60,119 nucleotides of DNA from an uncultured Lachnospiraceae bacterium (GTDB lineage: Bacteria; Bacillota; Clostridia; Lachnospirales; Lachnospiraceae), in contig CAOJQZ010000007.1 of NCBI GenBank assembly GCA_948441955.1, forward strand, positions 1-60,119. Reading direction: 5' to 3'. The notes under the pieces are model-generated. The model worked only from the letters and a program-made list of their open reading frames with translations. It searched no databases and was not told the DNA's origin. Each line of letters begins with the position of its first letter. Position 1 is the stretch's first letter. Position numbers and translations under genes: made by a program. Below, in pieces: positions 17,200 through 25,424 of this stretch.

Positions 17200-17913
17200 T
17201 CAGGAAAACTCATAGGAAAGCTTCCGTCCCTCCAGCTTAAGCAATGTATAATACGGATTAACACTTATTTCCGTTTCGTCATTGTAAGTATATATTCCTA
17301 CATGAAGATGTACCGCAAATTTTCCCTTTGTTCCCTCTCCGCCGTATCCGCTGTCTCCCATATATCCAAGAAATTCTCCCGCTTTTACTCTGTCACCTTC
17401 TTTTATATCTGCATAAGAGTCCAAATGTGCGTAGTAATAATAAGTACCACTATCAGAGGTAATGCCGACCCGATAGCCTCCTTTTTCAAGCCATCCCAGG
17501 TTACTGACTGTTCCGTCTGTCATGCTGACAACCGGATAGAGTCCCCGTTCATTTTTAGACGCCATAATATCTGTCCCTTCATGTCCGCTTGTACCCTTAT
17601 AATTGCGTTCGGCCTGCCAGGAGTCTACATAGGAAACGGTAAGAGAATCATCCTGCGTGGATTCCGGGACAGGAAAATACTGTATCTCCCGCATTACATT
17701 CCGATACAAAGCTCTGCATTCCGGTGAAAGCTGTGCCTCTATGCGTTCCATTTCTTCATCCAGAAAATGAGCGCGGTACCAGTCATCCTTAAGCTCCATC
17801 TTCCGATACATCTGTGCGCTTCCCATATCATATAGATGTCTGGTTAGAATAACTGTTAAAAAAGCTGACAAAAGTATAGTTAATAAGATTTTACGAAGTT
17901 GCTTTTTTTTCAC
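17200..17913 (-). CDS. M23-family peptidase (LytM-type), membrane-anchored
   Basis: About 237 residues. A single N-terminal membrane segment (KILLTILLSAFLTVILT) precedes a linker and an M23 domain. Zinc ligands are visible as H..TD in GHEGTDIMA and the HLHVG motif near the C-terminus, with YYYAHLDSY and GDRVKAGEFLGYMGDSG between. All metal ligands of an active LytM endopeptidase seem present, so it should cut peptidoglycan cross-bridges outside the membrane. I choose GTG 17913, behind AAAGGA, over TTG 17943, which has no ribosome site. SpoIIQ-like roles are possible but unproven. Confidence 0.82.
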   Translation of the reverse strand: MKKKQLRKILLTILLSAFLTVILTRHLYDMGSAQMYRKMELKDDWYRAHFLDEEMERIEAQLSPECRALYRNVMREIQYFPVPESTQDDSLTVSYVDSWQAERNYKGTSGHEGTDIMASKNERGLYPVVSMTDGTVSNLGWLEKGGYRVGITSDSGTYYYYAHLDSYADIKEGDRVKAGEFLGYMGDSGYGGEGTKGKFAVHLHVGIYTYNDETEISVNPYYTLLKLEGRKLSYEFS

Positions 17914-17944
17914 AAAAAAATCCTTTTTTTGTACTATATGCAAA

Positions 17945-17995
17945 ATGGCTGTATCGATATGCCACGCCTCCCGCGTGAAATACCAATACAGCCAT
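17945..17995 (-). terminator. 51-nt near-perfect hairpin after pepD
   Basis: The minus strand folds as ATGGCTGTAT pairing with ATACAGCCAT, continuing through TGGTATTTC and GGCATATCG (one mismatch, some G.T pairs) to ACGC/GCGT around a GGGAG loop: 23 pairs in total. Only a short T-run (TTTT) follows on the minus strand. It lies 21 bp after the pepD stop and most likely ends that transcript. Its length is unusual for an intrinsic terminator. Confidence 0.55.
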
Positions 17996-18015
17996 AAATT
18001 TCTAATACTATTTCA

Positions 18016-19464
18016 TTATTTGAGATTTGAAAGAACTGCCTTCAGATAATCCCACATACGTTCCGTAGATGCAATATCTATCCTTTCATGAAAGGAATGA
18101 ATATCAAGCATATTCGGTCCGAAAGATACACAATCAAGATCCGGACGCTTTCCTAAGAATAAGCCGCATTCCAGACCTGCGTGAATAGCAGATACAGCCG
18201 GAGCCTTTCCAAACATTTCTTTATATGTACATTCCATGATCTTACGGACTTCGGAATCCGGATTATACTGCCATGCCGGATATTCACTGCGTACCGTCGT
18301 CTTTGCGCCTACAAGCTTTGCACACTGGCCCAATTCCTCTTTCAGCCGCTGCTTCTGGCTCTCCACAGAGCTTCTGACAAGTGAACATGCCTTGACATAT
18401 GTATCCTCTGTAACGATAACGCCAAGATTCAGAGAAGTCTCCACCAAATTCTCAAGCTTTCTTGCAAATCCCTGTACTCCGTTAGGACATATGGTAATAT
18501 AAGATATAACCCGTCCTGTACTGTCCTCATCGCACACATCCGCCGTTACGCTTTCCGTTAATGACGTATCCACTGCAAATGCAGGCTCGTCACCCATAAA
18601 CTCATATTCCCAGATTTTTTTCATCTCTTCGGCTGCCTTACATACTCCGCCTGCATTATCTGCATCTATCATTAGTTTTGCAGTAGACTCCATCGCAATA
18701 ACATTATCCTTGGCTCCGCCGCAAATGGATATAAGGCTGATTGGAATGTTCAGAGAAATATGATTTAAAAGACGTCCCATCATCTTATGTGCATTTCCAC
18801 GCTGTTTATGTATTTCAGCTCCGGAATGTCCCCCAAGGAGTCCATGCACTTTAATCTCTACAAGCGTTCCGCTCTTTTTTACACGTGTAACAGGAATTAT
18901 AGTATCATGACGAAAGCCTCCTGCACATCCGCTTGTCAGAATTCCCTCAGTATCTGAATCAATATTAAGAAGTTTTTTCCCTTTGAGGCTCTGGAGGTCA
19001 ATGGCATTTGCTCCTCCCATTCCCACCTCCTCGTCAACAGTAAATACCGCCTCAATCGGCGGATGCGGAATATCCTTACTGTCAAGAACTGCCAAAGCCA
19101 TTGCAACTGCAATACAATCATCCCCCCCAAGAGTCGTGTCCTTTGCCTTTACAAATCCATCCTCTACATAGATTTCCAAGGGATCCTTCGTAAAATCATG
19201 ACTGGATTCCGGACGCTTCTCACATACCATATCAAGATGTCCCTGAATAATTACCGGCTCGCTGTCTTCATAGCCTTCGGTTCCCGGTTTCCTGATAATG
19301 ATATTATTCACAGCATCCTGTGTATAATCAAGGTTTCTCTCCTTTGCAAATTCCACACAATAGTCACTGATTCTCTTTGTATCAAATGTTCCATGCGGAA
19401 TCCTGCTCATTTCCTCAAAAAATCGGAAAACTTCTTTCGGTTGAATTTGGTCTAATACTGCCAT
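18016..19464 (-). CDS. pepD: Aminoacyl-histidine dipeptidase (M20 family)
   Basis: 482 residues, the normal PepD length. Metal-binding motifs are present: IIQGHLDMVCEK, LGGDDCIAVAMA and VDEEVGMGGA, plus the C-terminal DIHSFHERIDI histidine. The enzyme hydrolyses Xaa-His and other dipeptides in the cytoplasm for amino acid recycling. Start ATG follows GAGGGAA. It stands alone: divergent from ylbJ upstream and separated from the M23 gene downstream by a long hairpin. Confidence 0.93.
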   Translation of the reverse strand: MAVLDQIQPKEVFRFFEEMSRIPHGTFDTKRISDYCVEFAKERNLDYTQDAVNNIIIRKPGTEGYEDSEPVIIQGHLDMVCEKRPESSHDFTKDPLEIYVEDGFVKAKDTTLGGDDCIAVAMALAVLDSKDIPHPPIEAVFTVDEEVGMGGANAIDLQSLKGKKLLNIDSDTEGILTSGCAGGFRHDTIIPVTRVKKSGTLVEIKVHGLLGGHSGAEIHKQRGNAHKMMGRLLNHISLNIPISLISICGGAKDNVIAMESTAKLMIDADNAGGVCKAAEEMKKIWEYEFMGDEPAFAVDTSLTESVTADVCDEDSTGRVISYITICPNGVQGFARKLENLVETSLNLGVIVTEDTYVKACSLVRSSVESQKQRLKEELGQCAKLVGAKTTVRSEYPAWQYNPDSEVRKIMECTYKEMFGKAPAVSAIHAGLECGLFLGKRPDLDCVSFGPNMLDIHSFHERIDIASTERMWDYLKAVLSNLK

Positions 19465-19522
19465 ATCACATTCCCTCGCTTTTTATTTTATTCATTTCTT
19501 CCCTCATATTATCTAATACTTG

Positions 19523-19551
19523 TCATAAAAAATCAACTGAATTCATACGAT
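19523..19551 (+). promoter_or_regulatory. Candidate sigma-E type promoter of ylbJ
   Basis: TCATAAA (19523-19529), a 14-bp gap and CATACGAT (19544-19551) resemble the sporulation sigma-E pattern (-35 around ATA, -10 CATACAAT). The -10 element ends 28 bp before the ATG. The family is sigma-E dependent in Bacillus, which supports the assignment. Confidence 0.45.
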
Positions 19552-19579
19552 TATTCTGAAATACCAGAGGTGGTGCCTT

Positions 19580-20524
19580 ATGAAACAATATTATTTTAAA
19601 GCTGGAATTATCCTTTTTTTTGCCGCTATGCTTCTATTTCCCAAACAAGTATTTACAGGGGCCAGCAACGGACTTCTTTTATGGTTTAACAGTGTACTGC
19701 CTACGCTTCTTCCCTTTATGATCGTGTCAAATCTTCTTATCCAAACACACGCGGTAAACTGGATCGTCCGCATAACAGGACCTGCACTCCGCCATATCTT
19801 CCAGACTTCTGATTATGGATCTTTCGCTGTCGTAACCGGATTTCTGTGCGGATATCCTATGGGAAGCAAGGTGACAACGGATCTTCTTAGGGAAGGACAT
19901 ATCGATCTGCCTGAAGCAAAATATCTGCTCTCCTTTTGTAATAACGCAAGCCCTGTTTTTATTATCAGCTATATTATACTTCAGAATCTTTCAAACGAAA
20001 AGCTGCTGGCTCCCGGACTTGTAATCCTCATGGGTTCCCCGATACTTGCAAGCTTTTTGTTCCGCCTGTGTATTCCAGGCCTCCGCCTAAAAAAGATAAA
20101 AAACAAAAAGCAGCAAAACAGCTTTGCAGGCGGCGCTGTTCCTTCGGAAAACCTTATGGACACATGCATTATGAGCGCTTTTGAGATGATTACCAAGGTA
20201 GGCGGTTATATCATATTATTCTCCATCCTTCTGTCAATTGCACAGATGGTAAATATTCCGAATGACCTGTTCCGATTTCTGCTGCTTCCCTCCCTCGAGA
20301 TTACCAACGGAATCTCCTTTTTATGTGCAAGTGTTTTCTCAGAACCTGTCAAATTTTTTCTCTCTATGATATGCGCCTCCTTCGGAGGATGGTGTGCTGC
20401 GGCTCAGACCCGCTGTATGATTGCCCGGACAGGTCTTTCCATAAAGCCCTATATTGCACAAAAGCTGATTACCGCCATGGTAACCAGCCTTCTCTGCCTT
20501 TTTTATCTTTATTTTATCTATTAG
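19580..20524 (+). CDS. ylbJ: Sporulation integral membrane protein YlbJ
   Basis: 314 residues, mostly hydrophobic with about eight membrane segments; belongs to the nucleoside-recognition (Gate) fold group. Recognised by LFNSVLPTLLPFMIVSNLL-type sequence near residues 35-55 and by GFLCGYPMGSKVTTDLL. In Bacillus YlbJ is needed for spore cortex formation. The neighbours coaD and rsmD are the same as in Bacillus (ylbH-ylbI-ylbJ), but here ylbJ points the opposite way. The ribosome site is AGAGGTGG. A sigma-E-like promoter lies upstream. Confidence 0.88.
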   Translation: MKQYYFKAGIILFFAAMLLFPKQVFTGASNGLLLWFNSVLPTLLPFMIVSNLLIQTHAVNWIVRITGPALRHIFQTSDYGSFAVVTGFLCGYPMGSKVTTDLLREGHIDLPEAKYLLSFCNNASPVFIISYIILQNLSNEKLLAPGLVILMGSPILASFLFRLCIPGLRLKKIKNKKQQNSFAGGAVPSENLMDTCIMSAFEMITKVGGYIILFSILLSIAQMVNIPNDLFRFLLLPSLEITNGISFLCASVFSEPVKFFLSMICASFGGWCAAAQTRCMIARTGLSIKPYIAQKLITAMVTSLLCLFYLYFIY

Positions 20525-20547
20525 GCGCTTATAGCTTATAATTATAT

Positions 20548-21189
20548 CTAAATCAACTCATCATCCAAATCATCCATCAGATAATCATCCTCCGGGGCGT
20601 CTTCCATTTCCTCCCCGCCATACTCTGCCTGCAGCGCCTGGGGCGTCTGCTCCGGAATCTCAAGCTCTGATCGATTATTTCGTACCATATCATAGCATTC
20701 CTGAAGCGCATTCACAAGACCGTCATACTTTGTCGTATAGCTGTCCAGTGTATGTCCTATGATACTCTCTGCATTCGCCATGAGATCATCTGCATACTGC
20801 ATCGCCCCGATACGGATACTATTGGCATCATTTGTTGCATTATCAAGAATCTCCTGTGCCTGATCCGTTGCGGCCGTAACAATCTCATTTGCCTGCGCAT
20901 ATGCCTGCTGCATAATCTCATGCTCACTGACAAGCTCATTGGTATGAATCTGGGCTTCTTCTATCATACTGTCTGCCTTAGACTGCGCGTCGGCAAGAAT
21001 TGCATCCTTATTTGCAATAATTTTCTGATAACGCTTAATTTCATCCGGCGTTTTCATACGAAGCTCACGGAGCAGTTCATCTATCTGATCCTTATTTACA
21101 ATAATTTTCGTTGTAGATAAAGGCTGAAACTTACAGCTGTCAACGTACTCTTCAATCTCCTCAATAATCTGTTCAATACGGCTGCTCAT
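20548..21189 (-). CDS. Coiled-coil cytoplasmic protein next to coaD
   Basis: 213 residues, no signal or membrane segment. Residues 45-165 are a long alanine/glutamine/glutamate-rich helix with heptad-like spacing (DAILADAQSKADSMIEEAQ, then repeats around ANEIV and AQEILDNATNDANSI), similar in style to ATP synthase subunit b or V-type subunit H/E stalks. The last 45 residues are strongly acidic and proline-containing, ending DDDLDDELI-like. The first 45 residues are short helices. There is no catalytic motif. It lies 3 bp from coaD in the same operon. DivIVA-like or stalk-like scaffolding is possible, but the function is unknown. Confidence 0.75.
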   Translation of the reverse strand: MSSRIEQIIEEIEEYVDSCKFQPLSTTKIIVNKDQIDELLRELRMKTPDEIKRYQKIIANKDAILADAQSKADSMIEEAQIHTNELVSEHEIMQQAYAQANEIVTAATDQAQEILDNATNDANSIRIGAMQYADDLMANAESIIGHTLDSYTTKYDGLVNALQECYDMVRNNRSELEIPEQTPQALQAEYGGEEMEDAPEDDYLMDDLDDELI

Positions 21190-21192
21190 TAT

Positions 21193-21681
21193 TTACACTC
21201 TCCTTTTGTTTATTTTCTCCTGTATCTTTTCTATTACAATGTCAGGTACAAATTGAGAAATATCCCCTCCAAAAGCGGCGACCTCCTTTACTGTTGTCGA
21301 ACTCAAATAAGAATATTCAAGCCCCGTCGTGAGAAACGCTGTCTCAAGCTGGGGTTCCAGTTTATGATTCGTCTGTGCCATCTGAAGCTCATATTCAAAA
21401 TCCGTAATTGCACGAAGACCGCGGATAACCATGCGGGCATTCATCTTCCTTGAAAAATCTACCAGCAGTCCCTCAAAAGGAACAATCTTCACTTTTGGCA
21501 TATTTTCAGTTACTTCCTTTAACATTTTAACACGTTCTTCTACAGAAAACAACGGACTTTTTGCATTATTACTCAATACTCCAACAATTAATTCATCCAC
21601 TAATGATGAAGAACGCTTTATTATATCCAGATGTCCAAATGTAACCGGGTCAAAGCTTCCCGGATAAATCGCCCTTAGCAT
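21193..21681 (-). CDS. coaD: Pantetheine-phosphate adenylyltransferase
   Basis: A 162-residue nucleotidyltransferase for the penultimate step of coenzyme A synthesis (4'-phosphopantetheine plus ATP to dephospho-CoA). The nucleotide-binding signature YPGSFDPVTFGHLDII is at residues 6-21, with RGLRAITDFEYELQMAQTN and the C-terminal YSYLSSTTVKEVA. Length is normal. The start overlaps the rsmD stop by 7 bp, the conserved rsmD-coaD pairing. Confidence 0.97.
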   Translation of the reverse strand: MLRAIYPGSFDPVTFGHLDIIKRSSSLVDELIVGVLSNNAKSPLFSVEERVKMLKEVTENMPKVKIVPFEGLLVDFSRKMNARMVIRGLRAITDFEYELQMAQTNHKLEPQLETAFLTTGLEYSYLSSTTVKEVAAFGGDISQFVPDIVIEKIQEKINKRRV

Positions 21682-22238
21682 TCGCCCTTCCTCCGATTTA
21701 GAAATATATGCTTGTTCGTTTTGTAAGTTTTCTCTTTTACTATTTCAAATCCAAGTTCCTCCACATAGGAAAAAGGCGTTTCCTTCGCTGCTTCAATAAT
21801 AATGAGCCCGTCTTCTGAAAGCAGCTGCAGTCCTGCAAGACATACCAGCACCTCTCTTTCCACATCATTACGATAAGGAGGATCCATAAATACAAAATCA
21901 AACCTCCTGTCACCTTCCAGCCTTTTCAGAGCGCCAAATACGTCCATCTGTATAACAGCTCCCTTCTCCTCCAGTCCGGTATGTCTTAAATTTTCCTTAA
22001 TACATGCAGCCGCCTTCGGATTTTTTTCTATAAACACCGCCTCTTCTGCCCCTCTGCTTAATGCTTCAATACCAATTCCGCCGCTTCCGGCAAAAAGATC
22101 AAGAAAATGACATCCATATAAATCCGGCGTGAGTATATTAAATAACGTTTCCTTAATACGATCTGTTGTGGGTCTTGTGTCCGTACCATCCAAAGTTATA
22201 AGCTTTCGTCTTTTCGCCGTTCCGGCAATTACTCTCAT
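21675..22238 (-). CDS. rsmD: 16S rRNA (guanine-N2)-methyltransferase RsmD
   Basis: 187 residues. It methylates G966 (E. coli numbering) of 16S rRNA. Motifs: MRVIAGTAKRRKL at the start, RPTTDRIKETLFNIL, the SAM site FLDLFAGSGGIGIEALSRGA, and the catalytic DFVFMDPPYRND. Start ATG behind AAGGAG. Cotranscribed with and overlapping coaD. Confidence 0.95.
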   Translation of the reverse strand: MRVIAGTAKRRKLITLDGTDTRPTTDRIKETLFNILTPDLYGCHFLDLFAGSGGIGIEALSRGAEEAVFIEKNPKAAACIKENLRHTGLEEKGAVIQMDVFGALKRLEGDRRFDFVFMDPPYRNDVEREVLVCLAGLQLLSEDGLIIIEAAKETPFSYVEELGFEIVKEKTYKTNKHIFLNRRKGEC

Positions 22239-22264
22239 AAACGGAATCTCCTTATCATTCTGCT

Positions 22265-23620
22265 CTATATTCCTGAAAAAAGCGCCTGAATCACCTCTTC
22301 ATTAATTGCATAATTGTCCTTTGTATCAGGATACTCTCTTATTTCACATATCAGCATATACTTATCATCAATAATTGTCCAAGCCCAGACAGCATTGGAG
22401 TATATATCTTCTTCATATCTAAAAGACAGCCCTACATATTTTACTTTTCTATTTCCTGCCTTTATTTCCTTTACTTCCTGATACTTTACATCACTGTATC
22501 CTGCCGCTGCTTCATAAGTATCCTTCATACCTGCTCTTACATCTATATATAGCTGCTCGTCTGATGCCTCATATAATGTTTCCAGTGAGTATGTAGCTGT
22601 ATAGGATTTCTCTCCTTCTGCATAAAAGGTGAGATACGTATCGTCTGAATACTGATCTACATTCATTCCTTCTGGTTTCGGAATGGAGACCTCTACATCA
22701 TGATCCCAATCTGTCAGTATATAATTCCCTTTCTTATCCTTTTGAAGCTCCGGCTCCTCCGTCTCATCAGTATCCTCCCTTTCCAAATCGCCCAGAATAT
22801 CCAGCGAATCTGTTCTGGCCTCCAGCGCTTCCTCGGGCACCTTAATTTCTTTGACAGTATCATACTCTTCAAAGGTAAGTTTAAAATCCATTCGTTTCAT
22901 CGTAAATGTCCCGTCACCTTCCGAGAAAGCAGTAAAGGCCTCTCCATCCTTCCCGGAAAGTGTCATAGACACGGAGGCCGGATACCTGTCGTTCTTATAT
23001 ATCTTAAAGGTTACTTTAGAGCTGGCATCCTTAAAATCCATGGAAAACCCTTCGTCGCCAAAAAGGCTGTTCAGAATTACTCCGGCAGTTTGAAGCTCTC
23101 CGGCATCAGCAGTTGTCGTAATAACATAAACTTCCCTGCCGTTTTCCTTTCCGATTTCTTCCATTTCCAGCTTGCTTCCACTGTAAATATAGTTTTCCAG
23201 GTTCATCAGATTCCGCGCATTGTCCTTTTCATCAGACGAGCTCTTGGTCCTTTCCCATGAATCATAAACATTTACATAGCTCAGAAAGCCTTCTCCATCT
23301 TCATCCGGAATCCCGTATACCTCAATGTCTTCCAGCTCCATAAATCCTGACTTTATACTGCCCTTCATGTGATATCCTCCGGGCTCCTTTACTGCCTCAA
23401 TATCCATATCAATATCAAAATCCATGCCGATGGATACGCCGGTTTCCTCAATTCCTACTCCCATATCCATCTCGATTTTTCCGGAAAACGAATCTGCCTT
23501 ATTGGAATTTTCAACAGCCTCTTTTAATATATTCACAGCCGAATCTGTCCGCCTGCAGCCGGAAAGTAGCAGCATAACTGCTCCTGCAGCCAGAAATATC
23601 TTTCCTGTTCCCATTTTCAT
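22265..23620 (-). CDS. Lipoprotein with a novel C-terminal domain, unknown function
   Basis: 451 residues. Signal peptide with lipobox LLLSGC (C22), so it is anchored outside the membrane. Residues 25-260 are beta-rich and resemble DUF6612/LppX-style lipoproteins (FSGKIEMDMGVGI..., FKLTFEEYDTVKEIKVPEEAL). An acidic linker follows, then a domain at about residues 294-451 that is shared with the next lipoprotein (NYILTDWDHDVEV, VKYVGLSF, WTIIDDKYMLICEI). Start ATG behind AGAGGTGG. It directly follows its paralogue with a 16-bp gap. I do not know the function. Confidence 0.8.
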   Translation of the reverse strand: MKMGTGKIFLAAGAVMLLLSGCRRTDSAVNILKEAVENSNKADSFSGKIEMDMGVGIEETGVSIGMDFDIDMDIEAVKEPGGYHMKGSIKSGFMELEDIEVYGIPDEDGEGFLSYVNVYDSWERTKSSSDEKDNARNLMNLENYIYSGSKLEMEEIGKENGREVYVITTTADAGELQTAGVILNSLFGDEGFSMDFKDASSKVTFKIYKNDRYPASVSMTLSGKDGEAFTAFSEGDGTFTMKRMDFKLTFEEYDTVKEIKVPEEALEARTDSLDILGDLEREDTDETEEPELQKDKKGNYILTDWDHDVEVSIPKPEGMNVDQYSDDTYLTFYAEGEKSYTATYSLETLYEASDEQLYIDVRAGMKDTYEAAAGYSDVKYQEVKEIKAGNRKVKYVGLSFRYEEDIYSNAVWAWTIIDDKYMLICEIREYPDTKDNYAINEEVIQALFSGI

Positions 23621-23636
23621 AGAAAGCCACCTCTTT

Positions 23637-25007
23637 TTAATCTTTTTTCCTGATTCCGCCGTAAATTACTTTCAGCATCTTTTCCAGATCCGGATAGAGA
23701 AAATCTCCCCGGAGATCACTGTCTCCAATGCTGCATGATACCATGTAAGTATCGTCTATTTTTGCCCATGAGGTACAGTCTCTGCGTTCATTCCCATTAC
23801 TTTTAAACGTGGCGGTGACATAACTGATTTCCCATTCATCTACAACTATACTCTGTATTTCTCCGATCTCCATATTTTCCGCCCCATTTTGCACAGACAT
23901 TGCAAGGGACAGATTGATATTATACAGAATATCCTCCTCTGGCATATTTTCTGAAATATCATATATAAGTGTTGTTATAGCCTTTGTCTTCTCATTATAG
24001 CAATCCAGGTAGATACTATGTTCATTCGTGCCGGCGCTGGATTCAAATTCCTCCGGCGGCATAACCTCTAGGGTTATGTTATCCTCTATATCAGATAACA
24101 GATATGTTCCGCTGTCTTCTTCCTCCGGCTCCTTTTCCTCCTCCTTCTCCACTACAACATTCTTCCAGCTTTCCTTAAGCTCTGTGTCATAGGGTACGGA
24201 AAAAGGTCCGTCCTCCATCTCCTTTAACTCCTCATATGTCTTCCATCTGTGAGCCGTATCCGATGATTTATAATCTCCATCATCCTTTTTCCAGAAATTA
24301 TATCCATAGAGGTAGCTTTCACACACCTCATCCCAATCTGCAAATTCCTCCTGAAGTACCTTCGCCACAGCAAGGGACTGATCCAGACATTCTTCAAGGC
24401 TGATGTACTCCGCCTGATAGCAGTCCCCCAAAATCTGGAGAGCCCTTGAATAATCCCATGCGTCCACGGCTTTTTCACCCATTGCATGATACGCTCTGTA
24501 CACTGCCTTAAATTCATTTTTGTCGCCATGCTCCCGCTCCACTCTTTCAAGAAGCTCCTCTTCGCTGAGAGACAGAAGGTCATGCTCCTTCATTCCGGCA
24601 ATTAATTCCCGGTATTTTGCCCTGTGGCCTTTTTCCAACAGACTTTCAATCTGACTGACAGCACTTTCACGGTCCCTGATGTTCCAGCCGTCTGCCAAGG
24701 CTGTCTTAACCGCAAGCTGGTATATCTCCCGATCCTCTGGCGCAATACCTCCTACAAAACCCAATTCCTTTCGATTATAATAGGTATAAATAGAATACGC
24801 GGAACAGATCCACTGCACAGTATCGCTGTCAATGTCAGCCTGCTCAAACGAAGACTCCTCATAGGAGTCCGCAAAATAACTCTCCTCTTCTTTCTGATTC
24901 TGTGTCTCTTTTCCATCCTCCTCTTTTTCCTTGATGCTTCTGCCGCAGCCTGCCGCCACTGCGCAAAACAGGAGTACAACGCCCAGAATTAAAATTTTCT
25001 TTTTCAT
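23637..25007 (-). CDS. DUF1266-type lipoprotein with the shared C-terminal domain
   Basis: About 456 residues. Lipobox AVAAGC near residue 21 after a short signal peptide, then an acidic Glu/Lys/Gln stretch. Residues 60-270 resemble DUF1266 (WNIRDRESAVSQIESLLEKG, AWDYSRALQILGDCYQAEYI, FADWDEVCESYLYGYNFW). The C-terminal ~160 residues match the end of the neighbouring lipoprotein (TYLLSDIEDNITLEV, ISYVTATF, WAKIDDTYMVSCSI). The ATG at 25007 follows AGGTGG at 8 nt; the in-frame GTG at 25019 is not used. The two genes form a pair, likely cotranscribed. Confidence 0.8.
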   Translation of the reverse strand: MKKKILILGVVLLFCAVAAGCGRSIKEKEEDGKETQNQKEEESYFADSYEESSFEQADIDSDTVQWICSAYSIYTYYNRKELGFVGGIAPEDREIYQLAVKTALADGWNIRDRESAVSQIESLLEKGHRAKYRELIAGMKEHDLLSLSEEELLERVEREHGDKNEFKAVYRAYHAMGEKAVDAWDYSRALQILGDCYQAEYISLEECLDQSLAVAKVLQEEFADWDEVCESYLYGYNFWKKDDGDYKSSDTAHRWKTYEELKEMEDGPFSVPYDTELKESWKNVVVEKEEEKEPEEEDSGTYLLSDIEDNITLEVMPPEEFESSAGTNEHSIYLDCYNEKTKAITTLIYDISENMPEEDILYNINLSLAMSVQNGAENMEIGEIQSIVVDEWEISYVTATFKSNGNERRDCTSWAKIDDTYMVSCSIGDSDLRGDFLYPDLEKMLKVIYGGIRKKD

Positions 25008-25083
25008 AATATGAACCACCTGATTATTATTTTTCTACCATAATCATATCTTTTTTTATGTTTCCTGTAAAGAATTTTCTCAA

Positions 25084-25127
25084 GAAAAAAGCACCCGCGG
25101 GGTTATCTCTTTAAACCCATCGGATGC
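25084..25127 (-). terminator. Intrinsic terminator of the spore-protein gene
   Basis: On the minus strand GCATCCGATGGGTT pairs with AACCCCGCGGGTGC (small mismatches) and is followed by TTTTTT. It lies about 20 bp after the stop at 25149. Confidence 0.8.
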
Positions 25128-25148
25128 TTTTTCTTACTCAATCAGCAC

Positions 25149-25355
25149 TTATTTGCCAGCCATCTGCTTTTCCTGCTGCTCGATCATTTTCTTAACCATA
25201 TAACCGCCAACAGAACCGTTCTGTCTGGAAGTAAGGTCTCCGTTGTAGCCGTCGGATAACGGTACTCCAAGCTCGCTTGCAACCTCATATTTGAACTTGT
25301 CAAGTGCGCCCTTTGCCTCTGGTACTGCTGCTCTGTTAGATGAACGATTTGCCAT
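25149..25355 (-). CDS. Alpha/beta-type small acid-soluble spore protein
   Basis: 68 residues. It binds and saturates DNA in dormant spores and is degraded at germination. Both family signatures are present: KFKYEVASELGVPL (with the germination-protease cleavage region) and GDLTSRQNGSVGGYMVKKMI. Start ATG behind AGGAGGAG. Single gene with its own terminator. A TATACTA on the minus strand at 25410-25416 resembles a sigma-G -10 element (CATACTA), but no convincing -35 is seen. This gene is direct evidence that the host forms spores. Confidence 0.96.
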   Translation of the reverse strand: MANRSSNRAAVPEAKGALDKFKYEVASELGVPLSDGYNGDLTSRQNGSVGGYMVKKMIEQQEKQMAGK

Positions 25356-25424
25356 TTTAATACTCCTCCTTTTTGTATCTTTTTGTAACCTTTATCGTTG
25401 TTACACAGATAGTATATGGAGGAT

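Noticed and set aside
17094..17264. 57-codon N-terminal extension of the rRNA methyltransferase frame
   Set aside because: No family similarity and no ribosome site; ATG 17093 has GGAGG at good distance.
18016..18384. Possible frame disruption of pepD from antisense frames
   Set aside because: The minus-strand pepD frame is continuous for 482 codons with all metal motifs.
22700..23260. 186-codon plus-strand frame inside the first lipoprotein gene
   Set aside because: Antisense shadow of a well-supported lipoprotein gene with signal peptide and ribosome site.
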